Source: Mercurialis annua | Lineage: Eukaryota; Streptophyta; Magnoliopsida; Malpighiales; Euphorbiaceae | Assembly (NCBI RefSeq): GCF_937616625.2 | Contig: NC_065577.1 | Location: 25,247,501-25,311,500, forward strand | Direction: 5' to 3' | Length of the DNA stretch: 64,000 nt | Shown: positions 22,331 to 35,087 of the stretch, in pieces | Layout of the letters: each line of letters starts with the position of its first letter | Position numbering within the stretch: position 1 is the first letter of the stretch | Program-made: the position numbers and the translations under genes | Notes under the pieces: model-generated | Told to the model about the DNA's origin: nothing | Seen by the model: only the letters and a program-made list of their open reading frames with translations | The model's database searches: none

Positions 22331-23019
22331 GAGTGTTTTTTTTACAAATATTAATATTGGTATTTGGTGACCACACTTAAATTATAAAAAAATATAGTGA
22401 TCGCAGTATATACAATTGGGTTTACTTTTGTTTAACTGTAATGGAGATAATGAAGTTCTATTATTCGTGTGTCATGAATGTAGGTGTCTTCAAAGTATAT
22501 GTATTTAGTTGGTTTGTTACCTTTGGATCATATAATTTTCTTAAAATATTTACGTGTATCCCCACTATGTCTACTTGATAGAGTTTCAAATACTCATATG
22601 TTTTTGACACTAAACAAAAAAACACTCATACCTTTTATCTAGGTAACATACGGTTAATATCTAGAATTTCAAATGACACCTACATAACTCTCTCTAAATT
22701 TCCTTCCTACTCTCAAAATTATTTGTGTTCTGATTATTCTCTAGACAATAATGTATTATTGATTAAGATTTGATTTGAATAAATAATACACATACAGTTT
22801 ATTTTTATTGATGTATTTATAGACGTATATACGATGTATATATGATGTATTTAATTTACAAAAATATTTAAAAAAACTCTTTAAGTATAGAAGGAGTATT
22901 AGTTTTAAAAAACACACAAATAAGAAAAATAAATTTATATTTTGTATTTTCATAATTACCGTCCTTCCCGAAGCAACGCTTCAATCTCCTTTAAACGTTC
23001 TGTTTAGTCTACATCTCCC

Positions 23020-23245
23020 TATAAATAACCCTTCAGGTTTCTTCCGTGTCGCATTCAACTTCTACTTCTTGTCAGTTCTATCTTTTTGCGAGTTTTTCTT
23101 TAACCAAAAGATTTTCCTTTCCTCTTTCCTCCTAATCCCGGTGATTACTTTTACCAGTAATCCGATGGGTTTCTTTTGTGAAGATCGTAACTTTTCCAAG
23201 GAGCGCGATCCTATTTGCTGTATTCCCACCATTTCCTCTTGGTGA
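23020..23245 (+). pseudogene. P-module copy 3: TATA box, leader and first exon
   Basis: TATAAATA at 23020-23027, ATG at 23165, stop at 23243-23245. The peptide is the same as in copy 2. Confidence 0.5.
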
Positions 23246-23308
23246 TTCTATTTTCCTTAGCATTTTCCTTGGTGTTTCATTCCGAATCTCCTTTTCGGAC
23301 GATGATGA

Positions 23309-23584
23309 TCAGAGAAGGAGAGAATAAGATATTAATTCAGAACTGGAGTCATCATCCTCGGAGCCATCCTCCAATTCTACATAAAAATCATCAATGCCTA
23401 ATTGAGTTAACATCTTCCAATTACAACCATTGTTTGAAATACCACATACTTTAACATAAAAACTCTCAAATGAAGAAATGAAAAAGAGTTTAGTCCAAGA
23501 CTCCTTAACTTCGTATTCTTTCATAGCCCAAACATCAATTTCATTCCCAGCATATATGCAATACCCTCTATTTTCCCATTCCAT
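23309..23584 (-). pseudogene. F-box-associated (FBA) domain fragment, copy 2, frame open
   Basis: The best-preserved copy: 91 codons on minus reading YCIYAGNEIDVWAMKEYEVK, then ESWTKLFFIS, CGISNNGCNWKMLTQLG and an acidic tail ELEDGSEDDDSSSEL. This corresponds to the last third of an F-box-associated domain and the acidic C-terminus common in these proteins. No F-box or upstream beta strands are present. The frame probably stays open only because the copy is young; the copies at 9640 and 31640 carry different stops. Confidence 0.8.
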
Positions 23585-23649
23585 ACCATAAGAGGCATAA
23601 GATGCTCGGCAAATTCCTGAGGTTCAAGTATTTTGCGCCTTGGGAATTA

Positions 23650-24085
23650 CCTCGTAAGATTAATTCTTATTCTTTCATGATCTGATTGTATCTGAATTTT
23701 TTCTTTTGAATAATATATTTTATTTTCATGTTCCGCAGAGATTCGACTCTAATTTTCCAACATGGTCGTCCTAAAGGGGTTAAAACAAATTGGATTATGC
23801 ATCAATACACTCTCACTTTCGACTTTCAGAGTCAAAGGAAATTTGTTAGTTGCAAAATACAGCAAAGGCCCGATAAAGAAGAAGACAGATGAAGTAGTAC
23901 CATTCCTTGGAAATTTCACGACAAACCGGAATCAAACAGCCTGCAATAATTGGAGGGGTTCAACGTCCAAAATAATCCTACTAGGATTAGCAGCAGAGAA
24001 AAACAACACTGGTAAAAATATTAGAACTATCGATAGCGTTTCAGACAGGGTTATTAGCCAACAGATATGTAATAAAACTTCTTAA
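23650..24085 (+). other. Unassigned open frame with intron-like upstream segment, copy 2
   Basis: Same layout as 9995-10425: GTAAG at about 23655, GCAG before GATTCGACTC at 23740, then a 107-codon frame from 23762. The basic run GPIKKKTDEVVPFLGNF is kept. Confidence 0.35.
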
Positions 24086-26488
24086 TCCGGACGTCGTGAC
24101 CCTTAAAGCTGCTGCGTCGGCAGCTACAAATAGATAATTTAGTTACACATGCATGTATCATACATCTCTTTTAATTTTTTTTAAGAGAACTAGTTAATCG
24201 TGTACGTGCACTGCACGTGATTTGAGATGTTTGAATGTAATTTATTTATATTTATCCTGATATATGCACATTGATTAAAATTTAAAATCGTTGCATGTGA
24301 GTTGTTGATTTATTTTTCATATTATTTAGATATGGAATTTTTTTGGATGGATAAATGTAGAATTGAAAAAAAATTAAAAATTAAACTTGAATTAATTGTA
24401 TAAATAAGCTTAAACATATAGTAGTAAAATTCAATGTCATTGTTGTACACTATATTTTTGTGACGAGGACTTACTCTAATGAGCCGAAACTCAATATCAT
24501 TGTCATTGTTGTACTATATTTGATTATGATTAGAAAAGAGTTGTAAGTGGTTTATGAGTAGAAATTTAATTTAATAGTTAAAGTTGATAAAACCAGTTAG
24601 AAATTTTTATATCCATATATAAGTGTTAGTAGATGATTAGGAATACAAATAAGCAACCACCGAAAAGCTGCCTGGCTATTTATGCCCATCCAGGCATCCA
24701 TACCAAGAGTTGCGACTCGCGAATTATTATGTGATAATCTGTTTTGCTCAAATTCTAGTTTGACATTAATCAGGCTGACATCGTCATATACTACTGTTGC
24801 GTATACATCCCTATGGAATATCATAATCAAAACTGTTGGAATAATTAACCCAATTTTAATTTACAATTAAAACAGATTTGTACGTTAATTGATTTTATTA
24901 AGTTCATGTAAAGAGTATTGGCACATATAGAGTATGAAATCATTGAAATGGCACAAATGCACAAGATAACCTTTGTATCTTAATCGTTAGCTGATATACA
25001 TATCTTCTTGTCCGTAGTCCTAACTTTGCAATTAAATATGTATCTACAAGATATCTGACGTGTAGCTGACATATATATCTTTATCCTTTTTTATATTTAT
25101 CAATTTCGACAAAATGTTTTTTATAGAAATGTCCTGAATTGAATAACAAGGTATTCATAAAATATCATTGTATTTTTAAATATGCAAATATAGTTAAAAA
25201 CTTCTTTCCAAAAAACTGATCCCGAGTCCTGGCCTTTACATCTATCTTTATATCTAATATTATAACAAACCAATTAATTGAAGACTCCTGGAATTAAGTA
25301 TTTCGAACTTTGATAGATTGAACTTTGCCTTCTTGCAGGAACCAAATTTTTCAAGCCGAGGACACCTCGGAATGAGCTTCTAAAATGTAGATTTTCCTTG
25401 GTATCAAAATGTGAAATTAATTCCACTCCTCGATGATATGTAATCAGCATGAAAATGTATCGCACCTACAGATTACAGTACAATGTGCATTATTAGTTGA
25501 CATATCTATGGGATATCTTGGGGTTTGGTTCAAGGTATTTGTTTGCCTTTGATATGTTTCTTGTTCCAGTCTATTTCCTTTCTAGTAGCTTAGCTTTCAC
25601 AATTTTATGTTAGGGAGCAATCACTGTCCTTCCTATTTTACCCTTCTTTTAGTCATCTTAAAAGAACAATTTGAAAAATTTAACTATTATTAATAGGGGG
25701 CAAAACATGAAAAAATATGGAAAGACAAGAATAATAATTGTTTATTTAATCTGTGTGTAAAAGCAAATGTGACTTCTTAAGTGGGACGGAGGGAGTATGT
25801 TTTATTTTTAGCGTAAATATAGTTTGCATAAAAGTAGTCTAGAAATATTAAACCTATCCAGATATTAGAAATATGATTTACATAAAACTTTGGTCTGTCA
25901 ACTGTGTAATATTAACGAAGATCCGTATGATTACTTCTGTTTCTAGACGGCTTGCCCACAGTGACTTGTATATATTAAAATTGTTTTGTATATATCATTG
26001 TTTACCTAACAAATTATAACATTACAGCCACGGCTGTGGAGTATTTGTAATTAAAAGCATGCAAGACCTCCAAACGAAATTACGGGACGGCGCCTTCCAT
26101 ACCCGCATAGGCTTAGGCAACATTCTGGCATGGGTTATCACTCATGACTGCAACAAGAAGAGAGCAAGTGTAACACAAAATGCCTCTTGTATGGATGTTG
26201 CCGCGCCAAAGTTACCAAATTATTAATGAAGAAAGCCTGCAATAGCTTTTTAAAATTTTGACGGAGGCACAAAGGTGCATGAAAATTAAATGACCTATAT
26301 TTTTGTAGAAACAAAAACAGTAGCTGCATTATATATTCTGCGATATTATACCGAATTGTCATATTTTAAAAAGTTAATAATCCCTAGCATTAATGCGGTG
26401 ATATAAAAAAAGAAGGACACGTCTAAAACAAGGCAGAAACTCAAAATCAAAATCCCCAAATTGTATTTTCTAGGGTTTGTAAGAAATC

Positions 26489-26590
26489 ATGGCTAACATC
26501 GTGTCGGAGTTGAACATTGGTGATGACTGCCAGATATGTGATATTACAATCTACGGTATTCTAAAGACGCCTCTTGTCCGAATGTCCTAA
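26489..26590 (+). pseudogene. Captured gene start, copy 2
   Basis: Identical 33-codon frame to 12834-12935, with the same TAGGGTTTG leader. Confidence 0.35.
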
Positions 26591-26929
26591 CTCAGCAATT
26601 AAAGATTTATCTACAGGATATCCGACGTGTAGCTGCATTATATATTCTGATCCATTTTCACATTTATCAATTGCGACAAAATGTTATTTTTTTGTATATA
26701 AAAATATTAAACCTAGTCTAGAAATATTGCAACAAATATGGAGTACCTTTATTTGTAATACCATATCTTCTAGTATTATTTACTGTGTTTCTTCTAGCCA
26801 AAAGAAATGGATCAGCTGGGAAAATGATGATTACGGTTTCGCCCATTTTAGAAGAAGAAACCGTGTAGAGTATCCTCTTGAAAGCTGAAGGAATCCGAGT
26901 CAGCTTTCCAGGACGGATCGGTCCAATCG

Positions 26930-27660
26930 AAGGTGTAGCTATAGATATCTTGGTTACGAATGTGCTCTATTGTAGTCCGGCTAATATGGAAAACAGTTGA
27001 ATAGGACGTCGGAAACAAGAGTTGCGCCATAAATAAGGTAAACATGGATAACCCCAATCAGACGTCAGGAACACCAGCTGTGCTTGTACCAAAAAATAAG
27101 AAAAGTGGATATATACGAATACAGGCACTTGTAAGTGTTTTATCAGGGCGATATCGACTCGGATGGTGTAGATTTAACTGTGACTCTGCACACGCAGGGG
27201 CCAGCTTTCCTATTTTTTTTTGTGTATCCGGATATTAATTTGATTCTCGTAATTCCACACAAATCGAAGAAAAATATTATGGCAACCTATAGAATTACCG
27301 GAAAAAAATTGATCATCGTGGATTCTCTTTAAAAGCGACGTACATTTAAACATGTGAAAAGTAAAATAATCAAACATGTATTTTACTTACTCCGAAGATA
27401 AATAATTATAAACCGTTTCCGTTGCCAAATTCATCCACCAGGCACCCGTCGATAAAAAAGGTAAACATGGACCCAATCGGACGCTACCAGGTGTGCATGT
27501 ACTTTTTTTTTTATCGAACACTCTAAAAAATAAGAAAAACGGATATATACGGATACAGGCACCATTACGTTTTTTATCGGGCGATATCCGCCAGGATATG
27601 GTGTAGATTTCACCGTGGCTCTGCACACGCAAGCGTGACTCGCCAATTGCATCCCAACTA
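26930..27660 (+). repeat. R-module, two consecutive partial copies
   Basis: 26930-27420 is a copy like 13255-13790. At 27420 a second begins (GTTGCCAAATTCATCCACCA, GGTAAACATGGACCCAATCG, ATATACGGATACAGGCAC, GGCTCTGCACACGCAAGCG) and breaks off at about 27640, so the modules are head to tail here. Confidence 0.7.
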
Positions 27661-27689
27661 ATGGACATGGAGTTACATGGACATGGATT

Positions 27690-28225
<536 letters not shown>

Positions 28226-28740
28226 TGTTTGTTTTTGTTTTTATGATGTTGGGGAGTGTAGCCTCCTTTTGTGCCGCACATCTATTTTTAATAATATTAC
28301 TTTTTTTCCGCTTCTTGTGAGATTTTGTTGAAGTATTTGGCTTCTTGTTTGCTTGTTCACGCTGATGTTGTGTTATTGTTTGTTTGTTTTGGGAGATATG
28401 TTTCTCTTTTGTTTGGCCGTTGCCTTGGGAGATATGTATCTCCTGAGTCGTTTTTAGGTCTATTTGTGTATATTTTCCGATTTTGCTGTTGCTTTTAGTT
28501 TTGGCATTTTGCTACTTTGTCAAAAACAGAACTTTGATTGTATTGAAATTGACATGAAGATGCTAGTTGATACAAAAATGAACGCTATTATCTTTCTCTT
28601 TTGGCCTTCGTCCTTCGACTTTCTCCTTGCAGGCTTCTACTCTTTCGTCTCCTTCATGGCGATAGTGTAGCATCTGGCCGCTATCTCTTGATCTCCCTTC
28701 ACGTTGATAAATTTTAAATAATATATCAAAGGTGTAACAA
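28226..28740 (+). other. 3' flank of the H3-tail frame, T-rich, with a double hairpin
   Basis: T- and G-rich DNA typical of a plant 3' UTR. At 28393-28406 GAGATATGTTTCTC and at 28428-28443 GGAGATATGTATCTCC form two hairpins around GTTTGGCCGTTGCCTT. The same order with different stem sequences occurs on the minus strand at 38822-38873, downstream of the Tat antisense ORF. An open frame at 28464-28670 has no support. Confidence 0.5.
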
Positions 28741-29630
28741 AAATATATGAGGGATCCAAACGTGAAAATAATACTAGTACTAGTACTGTTTAAGATTACT
28801 TCAGTTTCTAGAGGGCATGGTACAGTGACAAGTCATACTGTTATTTATGGCATATCCTCTTGTCCGGCAGTTCTAACTAAGCAATTAAAAATGTATCTAC
28901 CAGATATCCGCAATCTAACTGATACACATCCTTATACTTATTTACATTTATCAATTTCGACAAAATGTTTTTTTATAGAAATGTCCCGAATTGAATAACA
29001 AGGTATTCATAAGACATCATTGTATTTTAACATATACAAATATAGTTAAAAACTTCTTTCCAAAAAACTAATCCTGAGTACCGTGTGTTCCCAGTGTCCG
29101 ATTGGGGTTTTCAATGATTTCCTTTGTACTGCTAGTGTGGCCAGGGGATGAACTTATATCAAAACAAAAACGGTAACGGTTTATAATTATTTATTTTCAA
29201 GTAAGTAAAATAAATATTTGATTATTTTACTTCTAAGTTTAAAAATACATCGCTTTTAACGAGAATTTATAATAAACTATTTTTTCCGGGCAATTCCACA
29301 GGCTTCTACAATACTTTACTTCGAATCAAGTTTACTATCAAGAGATACAAAATGATGGATCCATTGCTGCTCTTATTACTAAAAAATAGATTAATATAAC
29401 CAAAACGACCTTTTTATAGTACATCCTGAAATGACACAAATTTTTGACAAGGCAATAAAGAGAGCGGTGAACAATATTTTCCAGCTGCCTTAGCAGGAAG
29501 GGCGAAATCTACCTTCAAGTTGCTGCGTAAACAGAGACATTGTCAAAACCACGTCATTGCCGAAGAATATCACGTAGATAAAGCATATGCACATATCCAT
29601 CTATATCCATCCCTTTTAAGAATAGGACGT
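28741..29630. repeat. Mosaic spacer with B/R-module pieces
   Basis: 28850-29060 matches 11335-11560 (CTCTTGTCCG, ATGTATCTAC, AATTTCGACAAAATG, AAACTTCTTTCCAAAAAACT). 29090-29340 is a diverged R-module. 29280-29500 matches 32700-32990 in inverse orientation (GGATCCATTGCTGCTCTTAT, CCAGCTGCCTTAGCAGGA). No gene is seen. Confidence 0.6.
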
Positions 29631-30245
29631 CGGAAACAAGAGTTGCGCCATAAATAAGGTAAACATGGATAACCCCAATCGGACATCAGGAACACCAGCT
29701 GTGCTTGTACCAAAAAATAAGAAAAGTGGATATCTACGGATACATGCACATGTAAGTGTTTTATTAGGGCGATATCGACTCGGATGGTGTAGATTTAACC
29801 GTGACTCTGCACACGCAGGGGCTTAAGGCGAGGTTTCGCCCTTTTTAGAAACGAATCTGGGTAGGATGTCCCCACAAAAGCTGTAGGACGTCCAGGGACG
29901 TTCGGATGATAACAATCGGACTCCGGAAACACGAGTTTTTGCACGAAAAGAGCCGGACAGCTTTCCTATTTCTTTTGTGTATCCGGATAGTAATTTGGTT
30001 CTCGTAATTCCACACAAATCGAAGAAAAATATTATGGCAACAAATGGAATTACCGGAAAAAAATAGATCATCGTGGATTCTCTTTAAAAGCGACGTACAT
30101 TTAAACCTGTAAAGAGTAAAATAATCAAACATGTATTTTACTTAGAAGATAAATAATTATAAACCGTTTCCGTTGCCAAATTTATCCACTAGGCACCCCG
30201 TCGATAAAAAAGGTAAACATGGATTACCCCAATCGTACGCCGGGA
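29630..30245 (+). repeat. R-module, most complete copy
   Basis: The full order can be read here: AATAGGACGTCGGAAACAAG, GGTAAACATGGATAACCCC, GTACCAAAAAATAAG, GGATACATGCACATG, GGGCGATATCGACTCGG, GACTCTGCACACGCAGGGG, GAGGTTTCGCCC, GTCCAGGGACGTTCGG, CGGAAACACGAG, GAGCCGGACAGCTTTCC, TATCCGGATAGTAATTTG, AGCGACGTACATTTAAAC, GTTGCCAAATTTATCCACTA, GGCACCCCGTCGATAAAA, and GGTAAACATGG again. The module therefore ends with its own beginning, as a tandem or circularly permuted unit of about 0.5-0.6 kb would. No coding capacity. Confidence 0.7.
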
Positions 30246-30435
30246 ACACCAGCGGCGGATATTGAGGGTGGAATTGAAAGCCAAAGGTGCGAATAGGGTG
30301 CAACTGACAAAATGGCAACGTCAAGGTGCATTTGAAAAGGGGCTAAAAGGTGGGGTTTTTTTTGGTGATTAAGCCAAAAATTAATTAATTTTATCTTTGA
30401 CAAAAAAAACTACTCCATTAGTCCTGAAGGCGGGA

Positions 30436-30543
30436 GTGGCGCCCCTCATGTCCAAAATTCCCTCTATTTTATTTTTCTCAAGTTCACTGAGATGTTTGAC
30501 ACTTGAAAAATAAGTGGACCTGAGAGAACTTGAGGGGAGCCAC
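30436..30543. repeat. Small hairpin element with GTGGC(G/T)CCCCTCA ends
   Basis: GTGGCGCCCCTCATGTCC at the left is mirrored by GAACTTGAGGGGAGCCAC at the right. The inner arms match weakly. It lies in the only stretch here (30430-30640) not duplicated elsewhere in the window. It could be a very short MITE; no target duplication was found. Confidence 0.4.
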
Positions 30544-30649
30544 CGTTTACCGTTCTTTGTCCATTTGACCATTGGATGAATGTGATAAAAATAAATCCAA
30601 CGGTGATAAGGATGCAAAATAACCTACCGTTCATATCCATACCTTAAAA

Positions 30650-31996
30650 AAATTGATTTTTTTGATGAATCAAAATTACAAATATTAATATTGGTATTTG
30701 GTGACCACACTTAAGTTATCAAAAATTATAGTGTTCGCAGTATATACAATTGGGTTTACTTTTGTTTAACTGTAATGGAGATAATGAAGTTCTATTATTC
30801 GTGTGTCATAAATGTAGGTGTCTTCAAAGTATATGTATTTAGTTGGTTTGTTATCTTTGGATCATATAATTTTCTTAAAATAATTACGTGTATCCCCACT
30901 ATGTCTACTTGATAGAGTTTCAAATACTCATATGTTTTTGACACTGAACAAAAAAACACTCATACCTTTTATCTAGGTAACATACGGTTAATATCTAGAA
31001 TTTCAAATGACACCTACATAACTCTCTCTAAATTTCCTTCCTACTCTCAAAATTATTTGTGTTCTGATTATTCTCTAGACAATAATGTATTATTAATTAA
31101 GATTTGATTTGAATGAATAATACACATACAGTTTATTTTTATTGGTGTATTTATAGACGTATATACGATGTATATATGATGTATTTAATTTACAAAAATA
31201 TTTAAAAAAACTCTCTAAGTATAGAATGGGTATTAGTTTTAAAAAACACACAAATAAGAAAAATAAATTTATATTTTGTATTTTCATAATTATCGTCCTT
31301 CCCGAAGCAACGCTTCAATCTCCTTTAAACGTTTCGTTTCGACTACATCTCCCTATAAATAACCCTTCAGGTTTCTTTCGTGTCGTATTCAACTTCTACT
31401 TCTTGTCAGTTATATCTTTTTGCGAGTTTTTCTTTAACCAAAAGATTTTCCTTTCCTCTTTCCTCTATTCCCGGTGATTACTTTTACAAGTAACCAGATG
31501 GGTTTCTTTTGTGAAGATCGTAACTTTTCCAAGGAGCGCGATCCTATTTGCTGTATTCCCACCATTTCCTCTTGGTGATTCTATTTTCGTTAGCATTTTC
31601 CTTGGTGTTTCATTCCAAATCTCCTTTTCGGACGATGATGATCAGAGAAGGAGAGAATAAGATATTAACTCAGAACTGGAGTCATCATCCTCGGAACCAT
31701 CCTCCAATTCTACATAAAAGTCATCAATGCCTAATTGAGTTAACATCTTCCAATTACAACCATTGTTTGAAATACCACATACTTTAACATAAAAACTCTC
31801 AAATGAAGAAATGAAAAAGAGTTTAGTCCAAGACTCCTAAACTACGTATTGTTTCATAGCCCAAACATCAATTTCATTCCCAGCATATATGCATACCCTC
31901 CGTTTTCCCATTCCATACCATAAGAGGCATAAGATGCTCGGCAAATTCCTGAGGTTCAAGTATTTTGCGCCTTGGGAATTACCTCGTAAGATTAAT
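30650..31996 (+). repeat. D-block copy 3, partial (T- and P-modules, F-box fragment)
   Basis: Matches 22340-23665. P-module: TATAAATA 31354-31361, ATG 31498, stop 31576-31578. The copy breaks off within the intron-like segment just after CTCGTAAGATTAATTC, at about 31996. Confidence 0.8.
31640..31930 (-). pseudogene. F-box-associated (FBA) domain fragment, copy 3, broken
   Basis: Same fragment as 23309-23584. The signature is damaged: where copy 2 reads MKEYEVKESW, this copy reads MKQYVV, a stop, then ESW. Confidence 0.7.
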
Positions 31997-32598
31997 TCAT
32001 ATTAATTCGTGCAATTGCGCGGGTTTACGACTACTTTTTTCTAATTGATACGTACATTTAGAATACATATATAAAACACGTATAATGGATTGAGAGCAGT
32101 GCCGAAGCCACAGTCACATAAACTGTACATAAGCCGTCTATAAACTGAAGTAATCATCATTAAAGAGACTTGTTTAGTCATAGACTGAGATATGCAGAAG
32201 CCACTTGGTCATTTTGCTAGTCATTAATAATTCTTGGGAGGTATGTTGGCGGTGAGTATGGACATTGAATAGGCCAGGATTATTAATTACAATTAACTCT
32301 CTTCCAACGACCCCTTGTTCTTTAAGAACACACAACTTCTTCTCTCAAAATCAAATCAAACTGAGTAGCCGGATAAGTGTCATTAATAGCCGGATAACCC
32401 TAATACCAAACCCTGATACTAATACTAAGCCTAAACCCTAATAAATGGGGTCCTTAGCCAGCCAAGTTAGGCCCACAGGTTATGAAAATTTACGATAAAG
32501 AGTTGTAATATCTGATACTCCTCAACCATTTAATTATGTTTTTTTTCTTATCTTATTTGTAGATATGAATTTCGTAGTCGAAAAGAACAATGATGCAT
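31997..32598. other. Low-copy mosaic spacer
   Basis: Small pieces of other modules are recognisable (AAAGAGACTTGTTTAGTCAT from the S-module; CCCTAATACC and AAACCCTAATAAATGGGG telo-box-like tracts at 32390-32450). I see no gene. Confidence 0.5.
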
Positions 32599-32696
32599 TA
32601 CAATCTGTGTCGTGGCACTCTCCTGGGCTGCCCTCACATAGTCCTTTATCTCACTGTGTGATGGCAGCCTAGGAGAGTGCCACCATAAAGATTGTA
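32599..32696. ncRNA. Candidate microRNA precursor hairpin (98 nt)
   Basis: The arms 32599-32641 and 32654-32696 pair over 43 positions with no bulge: 37 Watson-Crick pairs, three G-U pairs if read as + strand RNA, and three mismatches. The loop is about 12 nt. The core GGCACTCTCCTGGGCTGCC faces GGCAGCCTAGGAGAGTGCC. Size, mismatch number and symmetry fit plant miRNA precursors. I do not recognise a known family; the resemblance to miR399 (AGGAGAGT) is too short to use. It borders a repeat (CTGCTAAGGCAGCTGG) whose inverse copy at 29480 lacks the hairpin. It could instead be a tiny fold-back element. Confidence 0.45.
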
Positions 32697-32699
32697 GGT

Positions 32700-33058
32700 A
32701 TTCCTGCTAAGGCAGCTGGAAAATAGTATTGTTCATCGCTCTCTTTATTGCCTTGTCATAAATTTGTCTCATTTCGAATTGTACTATAGAAAGGTCGTTT
32801 GGTTATACCCATTAAGCATTTGAAATAGTTTTAAAAAGTTCATTTTATTCTATCTTTTAGTAATAAGAGCAGCAATGGATCCATCATTTTGTATCTCTTG
32901 ATAGTAAACTTGATTCGAAGTAAAATATTATAGAAACCTGTGGAATTACCCGGAAAAAAAAATAGTTTATTATAAATTCTCGTTAAAAGCGACGTATTTT
33001 TAAACTTAGAAGTAAAATAATCAAATATTTATTTTACTTACTTGAAAATAAATAAGTA
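32700..33058. repeat. Inverse copy of 29280-29500
   Basis: CTGCTAAGGCAGCTGGAAAA, TTATTGCCTTGTCATAAATT, AGAGCAGCAATGGATCC and TTACCCGG match the other copy in inverse order. The middle (about 32800-32860) is extra. No gene is seen. Confidence 0.65.
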
Positions 33059-34613
33059 ACTAGTGTATCCGACGTCCGATTTAACAGATATCCGGACGCC
33101 GTGGAAGCTACAAGTAGATAAATTATAGTTAAAACAAAATTTGATTATTTGTTGATTATTATTAAATTCATGAATTTAATATGTTTTCCTTAATCTGCCA
33201 ATATGTGGTCTTTATTAGATGAAAAGAGTATCTGCACATATAGAGTACTCATAAAATGGCACTAGTTTAATGCGGGAAAAAAATTGTCAATACAGAAGTA
33301 AAATTTTTAGGAAGAAAACAAATGAAGTTTAGTGACGATCATTTCACTATGAAAAATGTTAAAAAGGATAAAAATTGATTTTATTAGCCATACAGTTAAG
33401 CGGTTTAGACTCTGAATTGTTTACTAATGCAACCGATTGAAAAAGAAAATGTCTAAAACAATAAGTGTCGCGCAGACTTTTCCTGCCTTAAAAGAGCTCG
33501 GAATACCAATTGGAGCGGGACAAAGATGGAGGTACCGGTTACTCCAATGCTGCATTAAAACCTATAACACAACAAGATAATAAAACCTATAACACAGCAA
33601 GATATCTATAGATACTAACCGGATATGCTGCATTCGACTCTATGGACTAGTTAATTAATTTCTTATTACTACGGTTAAGCATGGAAAACATTCATTAAAC
33701 TTCTCTTTGTAAACGTCGATTAAACTTCGATCCTTACTTCTACCTTCTTAATTATACTTTATATAGGACGCAGGGAACGTCATCCCAACATCCATGGGGT
33801 AACAAACAACAGTTTGGACTCTAGAAATATTTATAGTTATCGACAAGATATTTGCATATGGACTAGTAAGTTAATTTCCTCTTTACTACGGATAATACAA
33901 AGAAATTATTATTCAAAAAAGGAAGTATAGAGATTTATACATAATTCACAATAATTTGTAAATGAGTAATGTAAAAAACAAAAAACATGGATAAATGTTT
34001 TATGACCCACCGTTTTTATTAGTTAGTTATTGTTCAGGTATGACATGGATAAATTTAATTTTTTGATCATTCTGTTTTGCGTGGTATATTGCTGAGACTT
34101 ACTTGTTTGATAAAACCATAATAGCCATTATCTAATCCACCATGTATCAACGTATTATAAACTGAATATCCACAACTAAACTTTCAAGGAGTACTAATTC
34201 GAACTATGGTAATAACTTTTTTTAATAAAACCATGGTTATTACTTAGCAATGTTGATATGAACAAGAATTTATGTGTTCTTAGGAATAAGGGGTCGTTTG
34301 AAGAGAGTTTAACTGTAATTAATAATCAGCTCTAGATGACAAAAGAAGAAGTTTTTGAGCTAGTGTATGCCATGCACTACTTTTGTATGTTGGTAAAGGA
34401 GCTCTTATGCTCCATTTAGTGGGGGTAATGAACAATTAGAAGGCTATGTTTGTAATGCACCTTTGATTTTTTTCATGTGAAAAATGACCCTATAATAACA
34501 GTAAGTCGTTGTCATTTAAGTTAATGAAAGGAGCTTACAAAGAAAATAATCCTACTTTAATAGAACATATACCATTACAATCCGTGAAACAAAAACACAA
34601 ATATACGCAAACA
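33059..34613 (+). repeat. B-module copy 3
   Basis: Same orientation as 720-2290 and very close to it, with the same 91-bp deletion near 33437. Its right end fuses to an R-module at ATACGCAAACATGTATTTTA. Confidence 0.85.
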
Positions 34614-35087
34614 TGTATTTTACTTATTCCGAAGATAAATAATTATAAACTGTTTGCATTGCCAAATTCATCCACTAGGCACCCCGTCGATAAAAAAAGG
34701 TAAACATGGATTACCCCAAGCGAACGCCGGGAACACCAGGTGTGCCTGTACTCGTTTCTTTTTTATCGACCTCTCTAAAAATAAGAAAAATGGATATATA
34801 CGGATACAGGCACTTGTACGTTTTTTATCTGTGTGATAGCCGCCACGATATGGTGTAGATTTCCTTGGTATCAAAATTTGAAATTAATGAGCTTCTGAAA
34901 TGTAGATTTTCCTTGGTATCAAAATTTGAAAATAATTCCACTCCTTACTCGATGATATGTAATCAGCATGATAATGTATCGTACCTACAGGAGAATGTGC
35001 ATTAGTGGTCGACATATCTAGGGGATATCATAAGATTTGTTAGTAAACTAAGTTGGTTCACCTACAGCTTCCTTGGATTATTGATTA

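Larger units (their letters stand above)
22330..27440. repeat. D-block copy 2
   Basis: Direct copy of 8660-13790: T-module, P-module, F-box fragment, unassigned frame, Stowaway-like end (25783-25797), captured gene start (26489-26590) and R-module. It lacks about 35 bp near 24140 (TTAGTTACACATGCATG where copy 1 repeats an AAAGCTGCTGCGTC tract). AT-rich stretches 24150-24650 and 24880-25760 show no gene. Confidence 0.85.

Noticed and set aside
32599..32696. Assignment of the hairpin to miR399 or miR477
   Set aside because: Only seven to eight bases agree with either family; not enough for a name.
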